From Myrica gale (taxonomy: Eukaryota > Streptophyta > Magnoliopsida > Fagales > Myricaceae): 64,000 nucleotides of DNA. Numbering within the stretch: the first letter of the stretch is position 1; every line of letters begins with the position of its first letter. Made by a program: the position numbers and the translations under genes. Below, in pieces: positions 1 through 12,500 of the stretch. The notes beneath the pieces were generated by a model. That model worked only from the letters and a program-made list of their open reading frames with translations. It made no database searches and was not told where the DNA came from. The stretch is taken from assembly GCA_963930655.1 (NCBI GenBank), contig OZ005620.1, forward strand, positions 22,607,501 to 22,671,500. The letters are read 5' to 3'.

Positions 1-2189
1 CAAACTCCCTAGGGAACGAGCAGAATCCTCAAAGCATCTTCAATTTCGTTCCCTCCAAAGACACCACCATATACACCCTAGAATCATCCTCCAAATCGCC
101 TTGGCAAAAGGGTCCGCAATCTTCCGATCCTAACAATAAAATCAAAATACCAAGGACATGCATCCAAAGACCTCTAGCCACCGGGCAATGCAATAATAGA
201 AGATTCACAGATTCACCATCACCATCACCATCACCCTTACACAGATAACACCAATCCGTGACACAAACACCCCTTCTTCAGAGATTGTCAATAGTTAAAA
301 TCTGGCCATGAGAAGCCTCCCGAACAAAAAATGCCACACGTGAAGGGACTTTGACCTTCCACACCCCACGCCAAGGGAAAGGCTCAGAATTACCACCACA
401 ATAAATGTAGTCATAGAAAGACTTAACAGAAAAAACACCACCTTTAGAGCCTAACCAAATCAGTTTATCCTCTCCACCTCTATGCCACACCTACTCATAG
501 AGAGTGAAGAGAAATGCAGCGAACTCCTTCACTTCCCAATCATTAGCAGATCGAGAAACCTACACGTTCCACACTAAGGAACTAGATCCAGGTTCCAAAC
601 ATTCAGCCACCATAGCATCCTTACAACAAGAAAGGGAAAAAACTAAAGGGAAAGAATGACTCAAAAGCCTCCCACCACACCAAGTATCATGTCAAAAACG
701 AACCCTCTGACCATTACCCAACACAAACCTAATATGCTCAGAGAAAGAAACCCAACCTTTGCTAATATACTCCCAAAGGCTCACCTCATAAGAACCACTC
801 GGAGACAAGGAGGTCCACCCACCCCCCGTAGAACCATACTTCTCCGCATTTTGGTGCTGGAAATGTTGTTTTACGTATTTAGCTCTTTCAAAATTTTGAG
901 ATGGCTTATGTTCGTAGTTTGGTGATAGAGGCGAAGACATTTCTTTTCTCGGTTAGCAGTTTGGGTCTCGGTTAGCAGTTTGGGTCTCGTTACGTTAACG
1001 GAGTCAAGTCGTAAATCGCGGAGCTTCCTTCGTAGCGGCAGATATGGGGTGGTCTGGCTTGCCAACCTATTTGGCAAGCTGGTGGAGGGGAACGTCGACG
1101 AAGATAGTCCGTTGAAGTTCAAAGAATCCTCGAGAGCGTTTCTTGCCCAGAAATGCTCGAATGAGCATGGTAGATTCGTAGTTTTGGTGGAATTTGGGGA
1201 TCGACAGAGGAGGGGAGTAGTTAGGATCCCAGAGGGACGGTCGGGCCTAGGATGGAAGGCTTTCGCTCAGATTTGTGAGGAGGTGATTTCTGCCATTGAT
1301 GAGTTACGTCGGTCAAGTGTGGGGTATGCAGTTGCAGAGGTGAGGAAGGGTGTTTCCTATGCCCAGCTGGGTTCTTGCCGGAGACGCAGGAGGTGGGTGC
1401 GGGGGAGTTTCGAGAGCCTGACAACGGTAATATGCCAAGGCAGATTCGAAATACTGCTGTTGGGGGGTCTGCAAAGTCGGCTGGGATGGATGGGGAGGTA
1501 TGGGCGCAATTAATGCGCCTGAGGGATGAGCTGGACAGCCTTACTAAACTCGTTGAGGAGCAACTGACAGAACCAAGGCAGAAGTTGAGATGTAAGGCGT
1601 GTGGTTCCCTCGGGTTGGGCCAGTTGGGTGCTTCAGCTGGGGTGCTGGATTCGGCCCAGGCTTCAGATACGCCTGCTGGTGTGGAGAGACCAGGTGGGTG
1701 GGCCGAGCTGGGCGTGGGCTTGGCTTTGGGTCGGGTCTGGGGAAAGATGATGACCCGCGTCTTTCCCTTCGTCCTCCCTTCGAGCCCGATACCTGCGCCA
1801 TCTCCGATCCGCTGGAGATGGGCTCGGGTGCTGACCGGATCCCTCTGCCGGTGGTCGGAGGGCCCTCGTCGACGACGTCTGTGGTGGCCGGGCAGGGTTC
1901 CGGTGTCTTGCCGGCGCCGGAACAGTCGACCGAGGCCAAGGTTGTTTTTTCTCGCTCCTCTTCTGGCGTGCTGGGGAAGTCGAATCTAGGCTTTCTCGAC
2001 ACAGATCGGGCCGATCAAGAGATTGAGCAGTTCCCGTGTGGTGTATTGATGGAGGGGGTTCAATTTTAGGATAGTGGTGCTGGGAGCTCCGACAAGGTGG
2101 TGAGACCAGTGGTGGAGGTTACATCAGGGGTTCCCTCAGGTGGTTTGGAGGTGGAACCGAGTGTCAGTGGGTTGTCTAAGACCGGGTCT

Positions 2190-2477
2190 GGTGTTGGGAC
2201 TTCCAAGAATGTTTTAGAAAAGGCGGTTGTGGAGCCCGGGGACATGGAGAAGCTCGGTGAGTGCTCTGAGAACATTCAAGGGGCTGTTGTTTGTGTTGAT
2301 GATAGTGCTCCTGAGGCTTCAGAGACGGAGGATGGTGTTGGGACTTCCAAGAATGTTTTAGAAATGGAGGTTGTGGAGCCCGGGGCCATGGAGAAGCTCG
2401 GTGAGTGCTCTGAGAACATTCAAGGGGCTGTCGTTTGTGTTGATGATAGTGTACCTTTGGCAGCTAGTTTGCCGCAT
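2190..2477 (+). repeat. In-frame tandem duplication of 144 bp inside LINE ORF1
   Basis: Two adjacent units start at 2190 and 2334, a spacing of exactly 48 codons. Both encode GTSKNVLE, then VVEPG, MEKLGECSENIQGAVVCVDDS with only a few differences. The first unit has KAVVEPGDM and the second MEVVEPGAM. The frame is kept, so the duplication lengthened ORF1 without breaking it. Confidence 0.9.
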
Positions 2478-2747
2478 AAAGCTTTGGGGGGAGAATCTCC
2501 GGCGTGGGTCTTGGACATGGTTTCCTCTGTGGGTGAGATGGTCGGGTTGTCTTGTGGCGGTCAAGAGGCAAAGATGAGGGAGCTATTTGCAGCGTTGGAA
2601 CGCGATCGGGCGCCGATACGGTCGAAAACATCGAGAAAATCTGGGGGGAGGATGATCCGGGAGTTGAAGGGCTTGAAATCTTCGGTTAATTATGAAGGGT
2701 CTTCTTCGACCGCTAGGAAGACTGTGACCTTTGGAATGGATTGTTAG

Positions 2748-2925
2748 GGGTCTTGTTTGGGATGCGGGTGGGTCTTGTGGGCTATTGGGTCTTGTAGGCC
2801 AGTGGGTCTTGTGGGGTCTTGTGGGCTAGTGGGTCTGTTTGGGATGCGGGTGGGTCTTGTGGGCTATTGGGGTCTTGTGGGCCAGTGGGTCTTGTGGGCT
2901 ATTGTTTTCTGGGAAAGTTCGTAGG
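2748..2925 (+). repeat. GT-rich minisatellite in the LINE derivative tail
   Basis: Short units built on GGGTCTTGTGGGCTATTGG repeat between the ORF1 stop and the 3' end. A longer unit beginning TTTGGGATGCGGGTGGGTC occurs twice, near 2756 and 2839. Such tracts between coding region and poly(A) signal are often length-variable (inference). Confidence 0.8.
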
Positions 2926-3583
2926 CCAGTGGGTTGATTTCTTCAGTATTTTCTCTTGTACTGTTGATTCCGTTGTGTTTTGTTTTTCTTCTTTTTTAAT
3001 AAAACTGTCTTAATTATCAAAAAAAAGAATCATACTTCTCCGCAATCACACTCCTCCACAATCTATCCCTCTCATTAGCAAATCGCCATAACCACTTACC
3101 CAACAAGACTTTGTTGAACAAAGACAACCTCCTAAGCCCCAGACCTCCTGATTGAATAGGAGAACACACATTCTCCCAACTGAGCAAATGAAATTTGTGA
3201 ACACTATCATCACTGCCCCATAAGAAATCCCTTTGTAATTTCTCAAGTCTCAAGTTTATTCGCAAGGAAAACAAGAGAAGAAAAAACCAGAATGTTTAAT
3301 TGGTAATCTTAATAGCTACTTATTGTCAACAAATGGAAACAATATTAAAAAATTTTGGATACAAAACTGTTTTTGATTACTATTACTCCTGGTAAAGGAA
3401 GGATTAGTTTCAGATGTACTCTCTGAAAAAATGGACGGCTAATCCTGTTAGTCACTCAACTCTAAACTGAAAGGGAAAGAAACAAGAAAAATACCAAGAG
3501 CTGGTAAGGTTCAGAAAAAAATACAAGTCCCAAAGGCAAATCAGTCAACTAACAAAACATAACCAAACATGTACTTGACATAC

Positions 3584-6500
3584 CTGCAAAGAAATTACAG
3601 GATAAAGAAGTCCCACAATTACATCCAGCAAATACGAAGATCTTCCAGACTTCATAGATGAGATGATAAAATGGAATAGCTACAGAGTAGGAAAAACAAC
3701 CACATGAGTAAAATAATTGATTAGTCAAAGGAGATCAATAGAAACTGTCGTAAAAATTAGTACCGTTTCCATCCATTTGACATCATCTTTTGAATCTCCA
3801 CTCAAATATCTACTTTGATGCCTTGCATCTGTGGGGATTTCCGAATTGTCAGACTGACTAGTATTCTGAATAGTCACTACAAGTTCAGAGGCTCGTTCTA
3901 TTAGAAACTGAACCCAACTTCCCTCTTTTGGTTCGTAGTTAACATCACTGTTTCCCCCTTCACGTGAATGATCAGAATCCAATGATGCATAAAGCTGAAT
4001 GTTAGAGCATAATACAGAAAGGGCTACACCTATAGCTTCCCGTACCTGTTCCACATAAAAGGTGCATCAAGAGTGGATTATATATATATATATATAAACA
4101 TGATGACTTTTTATCTTTTTCTCATATTAATAGCAACATTTTTTGTCCTGTTTTTCCTTTTTCTTTCCTTTTCTGATAACAGTCAACAAAAATAACAGGA
4201 AATATTTTGCTAGAATCTTATTGCCATCAAGCATACAGACAGGTTAAGATAACTTAACAAACAAAAAATAGGAAGACCAAACACATAGAGGAGAGGAAAA
4301 TGTGAATTGTATACGTCCATATCTACTCTATTTATTGTAGTTCCTTCGCACATAAGGTCTAAAATCTAATATTAAAACTGTTGCAAAGTTGATCCACAGT
4401 TTCTTTTTTCTTTTTCCTATCTGAAGAAGTAAGAATGATGCAGCCATGTTCTTTGCTTATTTTCAGTTTTGGCAAGAAAATGAGTAATGACAGCCGCTAA
4501 GATTAGAGGACTACTTAAAGAAACAAAATTTTGCATAATACCCACTCTCCATTACAGCTTTTTAAGGAGACTTCTGGCCAAAAGCTTTCTTAAAGAACTG
4601 AGTGCTATTAAGGGCTTATGCTAATATCTTATGAACCCTTTTCATCAGTACATTAGGAATGTATAAATAGGGGCATAGACATACACAGGCAAAAGAGTTA
4701 GTCCAGAAAGATGGTGAGACCTATGAAGATGAATGCTTACTTGGGCAGATGAATGGCACATATTACCAAGCAACTCCTCCAAAAAAATTTTATGAAGCTG
4801 TAACTCAGCTATTGGCATTTTCTGTGGGGATATTTCTAAAAGTGCAGCTGATAGAAAAGCATAGCGCTTGGCTACAATAGTGGTTGTTGCTGTTGAAGGC
4901 AAAGGATTTGCCAAACAATCTAGAATTTGTTGTCTCAGAACAGGAGCTTTTGTTCCATGTTTTCCTTTTCCAGTTACTGCATAACGTATACAAGCTGCCC
5001 ACTCAGGCACTGATTCCACTGATTGTGCAGAAATGATATTCTGCAGCTGGACCATCAGCCAGCTGTCCCATGCTCCTAAAAGACCATTGACATCAGAATG
5101 CAGCACCCCAGCCAATGCTTCAGCAGCTACGCACTGCTTAGACCTCTCCTTGGCATTCGCAAACTCCTCTAACGTACTTCGAAGTGCCAATAACACAGGC
5201 ATGCCGCATTCTTGTATTAACCGCTTAAAAATCCGGGCGAAATTTGCATAGAAAATATCACTTCCTAATAAAGAAATCCAACTCGGAGTACGTGGCCATG
5301 AAGCAGAAAATTCAAAATAAAAATGGGTTATTGATTTGTCTGCTAGGCTCTGAAAAGATGAATTCGCATGATTTCCTCTGGAAGATGCGCTCTCAGCATC
5401 AGTGATTACATGAACGTGGGAAAGACTGTTTAATGTCTCATTGAAGAAACCCTCCTCCTGAAAAATCTTAGTTAAAGCTCCTTCAAGGGATGATTCTGTA
5501 CTTCCTTGGAAGTCCTCAGGACCAGAAGAGCCAGACTGTTCAGCTGACAGTTTATAAGGCGATTCCTTCAACAGTGTATTCAAGGCTGATATTGCGAGTA
5601 TTCTGGTCTGAGGAAGTTGACTTTTTAAATTCTTCAAGAAGTGACCTGGGAAGTTTTTTTTATAGAAAATTAAATAAACATACTGAAAAATAAACATTTT
5701 TTTAAAAAATAATCTGAGCTAATTGCTCAATTTATCGTATGTGCACCATTTGAGAAGCAACAAGGCAATCCGTGACTCAAAGAAGAAAAATGAACTGACC
5801 AGCAGTTTCACTCAAAATCTTCGAAGAGGCATTTGGGTCATTCCTAGATGCCATAGCTAACAGGAGAAGAACTCTATTAGCCATGAGATTATACCTGAAA
5901 AAAAAATTAAGAGCAGATGAGCCTACATCTAAAATGTATACAAAACTCAGCCTAAGAGAGTATAAGTGCATAGATAAGAGTTTGTACTCAGTTCAATATA
6001 CTTGCACAAACGAATATCTCAAACACCCAGATATCATCTCTGTTTTGATTGCATGATGAGAATTCAAACAACAGGCCAAAAACCGTTGATTAAGATATGT
6101 GCAGCCAAATTCAACCGTATAAAGAGACACTTCAAAGGGGAAATTTTTTCTCCAAATAATGAGGTATTTACCGCCAATGCAAGCCAATGGAATCAAAGCT
6201 CATAGAACCAATTTGGGAAACCAAATCTGCAAAATCTGGTATGTCCGTGTCATTGTTTGATGTCCTGAAAATTCTTCTAGATACTCCAGCAAAGTAGATG
6301 TTGTATTTGACAAACAACTGTTGGCATTCAGTAAATGTTAAACAGCAGAATTCACTACTTCAGTAATTCTTACTTTTTAATCATCCAACAGAGTATTTTT
6401 ACCTCATTAATTGCTTTTTGGCATTTCAGTGAATCATGATGGGAGCTTCAAGTAGAAACAAAGGAACGTCAGCAGAGTTCACATGGACTTTTTCCACCAC

Positions 6501-9500
6501 CTAACAATATAAGGAACTGAAAGGAAGAAAGATTTACCTAGAAAGGATCCCAAGAATAAATAACGAGAATGCTTTAAAATCCTGTAAATAACAGCAGATA
6601 TATATAAAAAAAGACATTTTTCAAGGTTATTTTTGAGCATGTTGTCCTGAGTACTACCGTCGTCAAATGCTTGAGAACCGTTTGTGAGCTAAAGACTGCA
6701 CAGGAACCAAGGACTGCATGTTCTGGTGAGTTGGGATTCCGCAAATTCTCAGCAAGTGAGAGAACACACTTTGAAATCATAGATGGCCATCTCTTGATCA
6801 GTTTTGATAGAGATTTTCCAGCAAGTCTGGGCACCAAGTCAAAATATTAAATCAGATATCATCAAATACAGCACAAATCCTAGTAAATTTACCTCAATGT
6901 TTGATGAGGTGGCAAAAAAATGATTAGAGAAGAAAAGTACACCCCTTGCCAGGAAGTAATGTTTGACCAAAAAAAATTTAAAATATGAAAAGAAAATTCT
7001 AATCAGTATTCAATACAATCCAAATTTTACCAAAATTTCCAGGTCTTTTGAGGATGGAGGCTGCCATCAACTAATTAACAAAACTGCCCCAATAGATGTA
7101 TTTTTCTGGTGTTTGTGAAAGTGGTGGGGCCCATAGAAAAGATGTTTGGAGATTGTAAAAGTACTGGTGTATATTTGGGAGAAATTTTGGTGAGAGGAAA
7201 TGTTTACAGGTTTTCGAGAAGGTTGTTTTGTTACAGAATCTAAGGCCAATGATTAGATAAGTTGTAAGTTGTAGGCTGTCTTCCAATTACCTTCATTCCC
7301 TTTGTTGGGTTATTGCATCTAGAACAATGCTATATTCTTTTTCTTATCCTTATTACTATCCTTAAACATCCATTGTTGTCGTCTAAAGCATCCCACTTAA
7401 AAGTACGATTTCATATTTTTGGGAAACAATTGTAGCATGTTGTTAAAATAGAAAACAAGATTTTGAAGACCTGTAGTACAATTTTTAATATAAGAGGTCA
7501 AAGAGGATGAGAGAACTTACGCGCGTACAGTTTCATAACTATGCAGAGATAGGTTTAGAAGATCATCCATCACAAGAATCAGATGGTCTGATGGATAGAA
7601 AGTCCCGCTTGTACGGAATAGGTGGTAAGATGATTGTGAGGATCTCCACGTACTGTGCATGTAGGCCTTATCAATAAGTGCCCAGCTTGGCCTGGAACGA
7701 AAGAGTAAAGGTTTGGATGCTATGTATTGATGCTTCGTTCACGTGATAAAAGACGATCAGAGGAGATAGTACTCTTCACCTTCTTTTTCCCTTGGAATGA
7801 GATGAAGCAACAAAATTTACTGGAGGTTCAATTATGGCAGCTGATTCCAACTTCCAAGCCTGCCTATGATTTGACCACTCATCATACTCTGAACTTCCTG
7901 CATGACACAAATCAAAATAGTTGGTAGCTCCAAAACATCAACATATGGAATTCATCTCACTGCAGTGTGCATTACCATAGTTCACCAAAGCATCCATTAT
8001 ACGAATAATGAGTATCAATAAAATGCTGTCATCAGACTTTTCCTCTAACAAGTATCTGTCCAATGCAGAAAGATCAATGAGATTCAGAAAATCAGACGCA
8101 GCAGGATAGAAGGATTGAATCTAGAGGAACACTGTTAAGCGTTACCTGCAAGCTGCATGCATAATCTCAGCAGCTTTTTCCCGCAGTTGAGTGCTGCCAA
8201 CACTCGAACCTGTAGCTCCGGCAATTAAGAAAGAAGTATCATCTGCATCTTCAACCATCGCATTCCTGGACGATGGTCTGAAGTCGGGCAAACAAGACAA
8301 TACACCTTGCAATGAAGAATCAATACGGAGAAGAGTCACTTTCAAGTGCTCTTTCTCATCTCCTGGATGACAAATGGCATGTAAATTGTCAAATAATGGA
8401 CAAACTTGCATAAACTGCAGGATAAAAAAACAGACAGCCCTCTATGGTTATTTGGATGCAGCTGAAATTTTTGAATCAAGACAGAGGCAACAATACAAAA
8501 ATACCGAAGAATCACGCAACTATTTCCTGTATTTTGACTCAGCTACGAATCTAAAGCTTCTCAGAATAAAAAATATCATTCACTACACATCAATCTGTTT
8601 AAACAAAAAGTTGCCCGAAGAATGACTATTACCTGGTTCAGAATGGGATTTAGTTTGGCACATAGTCAAAAGATCATCCAAGGCTGATGTAAAATGAAGG
8701 TTCAAAAGTTCATTTGCAAATTGAATTTCTTCATCACTCGGAATATGCCACTTGGGGGCCATTGGCAGTTTATCATACAAATAATCCTTCGTGCTAATCC
8801 ATTCCTCCAGTTCAGAAGCAACAGGGTGACGAAAAATGCACCTAGTAAACAAGAATTTTAAACTTCTCATTTTCAGACAGACTACAAGAAAGCAAGAATG
8901 ATGACAACTACATAGAAAAAGAGAGATATACTTGTATTGATCAACTGGATAATAAAGAACCAGGCTCCCAAGGAGGGATCGAAGAAGATGGTCACCAGCT
9001 CCATTGACCTGCCATGTGACCAAAAAAAAAACAGAGAATCGTGAGACCACAGGGGATATGTTCCACAATTATCCCATTAGACGCCAATGTGCATTAGGTG
9101 AGAGAATTTTCACTTCTCTCTCGTATTTTATTCAGATGCAGTAACGATACGAGACCTTCCAAGATGGGGAATCAAAAGCAGATACAATAGCTTCCTTAAA
9201 CTGATCCCTGTAACGAAGAAGGGCAGCACCTCCATAGCCGATAGCAACTGATATTATTTTCAACTGATAATCAATAGTTGTTTCAAAAGCTGGAGAAAGT
9301 GTTGGTTTTTCCTGGAAAGAAAACAATTCGAATTTCACGTAAGGAATGTAGGTGCAGCAATGTAACAAGCACAATTCACAAGAGAAATACCTTTGTTGGG
9401 GTGGTGGCAGCAGAATTTCCTCTTCCTCCAAATCCTGTAACTGGCATTCCTTTTAAAGAGGATATGACAGACAGCAAAAGGGGCTCAATAAGATGAGTAA

Positions 9501-12500
9501 CTGCCTCTTCTGGATTTGAATGAACACATGCACAACAAAGCAGTCCGACCTCCGCAACTGCCCCGGGAAGTATATTTGTGTTGACAAACTTGGAAATTTT
9601 TTTCAAAGCCTGTGGGTGATGAGGAAGACTCACAAAGCCTTTTTCAAAAACTTAACAATAATAAAATCAGTAGACTTAAAATCTTTCTCAAGCACCCATA
9701 CCTGATTATATAAGGATTTTGAAAGTCTCCCAAGCAAGATTTCAATCATGCAATAGTAATAAGGACCATCCTCAACCAGAAAAGTTCCTGATGTTGCAGA
9801 TGAATGTAGGCCTTCATTCCTGCAGGACCAGTAACCAATTATTCGGGCTGTGACGCAATATTGTAACAGATGAGAGTGTAAATCTTTTTTTTTTTGATAA
9901 GTAAGGAAAGCTTTATTGAAAGAAAAATAAAACAAAGTAGTACAAAGGCTGTACTGAACTGACTACAACAAGCAAGCTAGGAAACTAATAAAATCACTGA
10001 AGTCTATAAAAGGGGAACTCATCACCCCATTAACCCATAGAAACAAGGTCTCCAACATTTTTCCCTTCAAACATTCTAAGGACAGCCCCAAATCTTCAAA
10101 GTATCTTCCGTTCCTTTCCCTCTATAAGCTCCACCAAATGCACAATGGGATCATATTCCACACAGCCAACGCCAAAGGATTGTTGAACTTCCTCTTCCAA
10201 CACTTCAGCACCCCACCCACCCTCATAGGCTTCACCCAAGGGTAGTTGACAATACTAAGAACATGCACCCACAACTCTCTTGAAACCAAGCAGTGGATAA
10301 GCACATGATCTACAGACTCCCCATCATTCTTCCAAAGAAAGCACCAATTAATAAAGCATAACCCCCTCCTTCTTAAATTGTCAATGGTTAAGACCTTCCC
10401 ATGAGCTGCTTCCCACACAAAGAACGAAACTCAAGGCGGGACAGCGGTCTTCCAGATCTATCTCCACGGAAAAACCTCGCCAGAACTCTCAACAATGAGC
10501 CCATACAGCGACTTAACCGAAAAGACCTCATTCTTAGCACCCTGCCAAAGCATTTTATCGTCTTCCCTTCTCCTAAGGACCATAGAGTACAACAGAGAAT
10601 AGAAAACAGAAAGTTCTTGAATCTCTCAATCATTAGCGGTTCTAGCAAACTGAATATTCCACACCCCATAACCGGAATCGCCCTCCAAACAATCCGCAAC
10701 CATTGCATCCTTGTGCCTAGCAAGAGAGAACAAAAGAGGGAATGCCAACTTCAAAGGCCTTTCTCCACACCATAGATCATGCCAAAACCTCACTCTAAGA
10801 CCACAACCCACCAAGAAACGAATGTTTCCACACAAGAAGGCCCATCCGTTGCTAATGTGCTTCCACAGACTCACACCAAATGAGAGTGTAAATCTAATAT
10901 AAGACAATACAAATTACACATTCAAGAGGAGAAAAACTGAATGCCAATGCTTACGTAACACTGCTGGGTTCCAAGTGGAGAAGCAAAGAAAACAAGCGAC
11001 ACAAGAACTGATCAAGCCATTCAGAAAAGTGAATCATTGGTATCAATGAGGATTCCTCCATACTGTCATCCAAAGAAGCCAACTGCAAATATAAGTGGAT
11101 TAGTTAACCATTTATCTACATGGTATTGACACATGAATAGGGTACTCTGAGAACATTATGAACTTGTGCTCTTACATTGGAGAAAATAGAACCAATTAAT
11201 TGCATGGTTGCCAAGGTTTTAGGAGGATCATTGGCATCCATACCAAGTAATGCATTCGACAATGAAACCATCAAAAGATCAGGATAAATGTCACCACCAT
11301 CAATATTAATTGCTTCTGCTGCAGCTGATTGGGAAGTGAGAAATAGTGAACGCCCAACAAATGCTACTGACATCATAGCAATTTTCAGCTGGTGGGTGGC
11401 TGTCATCTGACTAGACATAAAAGTTGACAAAAATGAAGTTAATTTGATGAAACAAGCAAAACTTAAAGAAGTAAAGTTTGTGCACAACACCATCCAATTA
11501 AATTGTTTCATAGATGAAGATATGTCTTTTGTGAAGGATAACTGCATATGATTCTTACTTTATAAATTTTTCAGCAATTTTGTGATGTAAAAGAAATAAT
11601 GCATATAATGCAACTTACCGTCTCCAAGGCCATATGGAATCGAGATGCCACGAAAGGAAGAACCAAAGAGGGCTCCACATAAGACAAAATAGAAGCCGCT
11701 GAAGCAACTGTCTCAGATAGATGTTCATTTTTGCTATATTGACCACGATCAACTAACTTCAGCACCACAGTGACAAAGTATGTCCTTTCCGATCTTCCCA
11801 GAAATAGTTCAGGCTGTCTACTGCTACTGGTGTTCCTACAACAAAAGTATGTTAGGAGAAAGAACAGAAAATGTGCTAAAGCGCATATGAAGAACGGATC
11901 ACAATTCATCCACAGGCGAACTATCTTACTGTAGCTCATGTTGAAGGCGCTTCTGAAATTGTATTATCAAATGGCACAGAAAGCGCTCCAATGAGTATGT
12001 CCAACGACCACCATTGGAGGGATGGTAATATCTAAGGAAATAAACAATAGAAAATAACCGGCAAACAGAAATTAGGACCGACTTGCATGCTTAGAAAAGG
12101 AAACCAATATGAGCATTAGAGTGTGAGTTGACAAACTGTTCCAAGAGGTTGACCAATTTCTCAAAATGTTCTTGGATAGAACTCCCAGGCTTTAATAGGT
12201 AGACCTGCCATGGACAGGACAATATATAATGACACAATGTCTCAGGAACCAACCATGTATTGACTGATTCATGAAAGAGTGAAATGTACTCCACAACATA
12301 ACAGTCTTACAATTGACTTTGCAATGGCCTTTGCTGGGGTAACCGTCCTATTGGCAAACAAGAACCTTGTGTTTCTAGGAACGTCCACAGAAAAAGGATA
12401 TGAGCCACTTCCATTTGCCACAGGAACCTGTGTTTTGCATATAGGATGAAGTCGTATAAGTGTCCATAACAATAAGAACAACAGTAATTGTTTCAGGCCA

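Larger units (their letters stand above)
849..3026 (+). mobile_element. Non-autonomous LINE derivative carrying ORF1 but no ORF2
   Basis: It is inserted in the older minus-strand LINE. The 18-bp flanks at 831-848 and 3027-3044 match at 17 of 18 positions (core CATACTTCTCCGCA), so both ends are defined. It ends in a run of A after AATAAAACTGTCTTAATTATC. Plus-strand reading at about 980-1300 has a short ORF1-like domain (FLAQKCSNEHGRFVVLVEFG) found in plant LINE first ORFs. A second part at 2097-2747 ends in RELKGLKSSVNYEGSSSTARK. Directly after the ORF1 stop comes a GT-rich tail and the LINE 3' end; no endonuclease or reverse transcriptase follows. The N-terminal half is spread over more than one frame, so it is not intact. 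Confidence 0.85.
1..3280 (-). mobile_element. 5'-truncated plant L1-type LINE, split by a nested insertion
   Basis: The minus strand encodes the C-terminal part of a LINE ORF2. At 3029-3280 is the end of the reverse transcriptase with the motif [11 protein letters not shown], followed by GGLGLRRLSLFNKVLLGKW. At 1-846 the reading continues into the zinc-binding RVT region (FSVKSFYDYI, then PWRGVWKVKVPSRVAFF). The two parts are one element separated by the insertion at 849-3026. The 5' end is truncated near 3280; the 3' end and poly(A) lie left of the window. Stops and frame changes make it inactive. It sits in the intron after the last visible PA200 exon. A GATGGT-type hexamer is locally repeated at about 215-232. 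Confidence 0.9.

Noticed and set aside
1599-2069. Separate host gene from overlapping GC-rich open frames
   Set aside because: The frames are part of the ORF1 region of the LINE derivative bounded by its target-site duplication.
5033-5251. Plus-strand open frames opposite the large PA200 exon (also 5490-5693)
   Set aside because: They mirror the conserved PA200 coding strand and show no domain.
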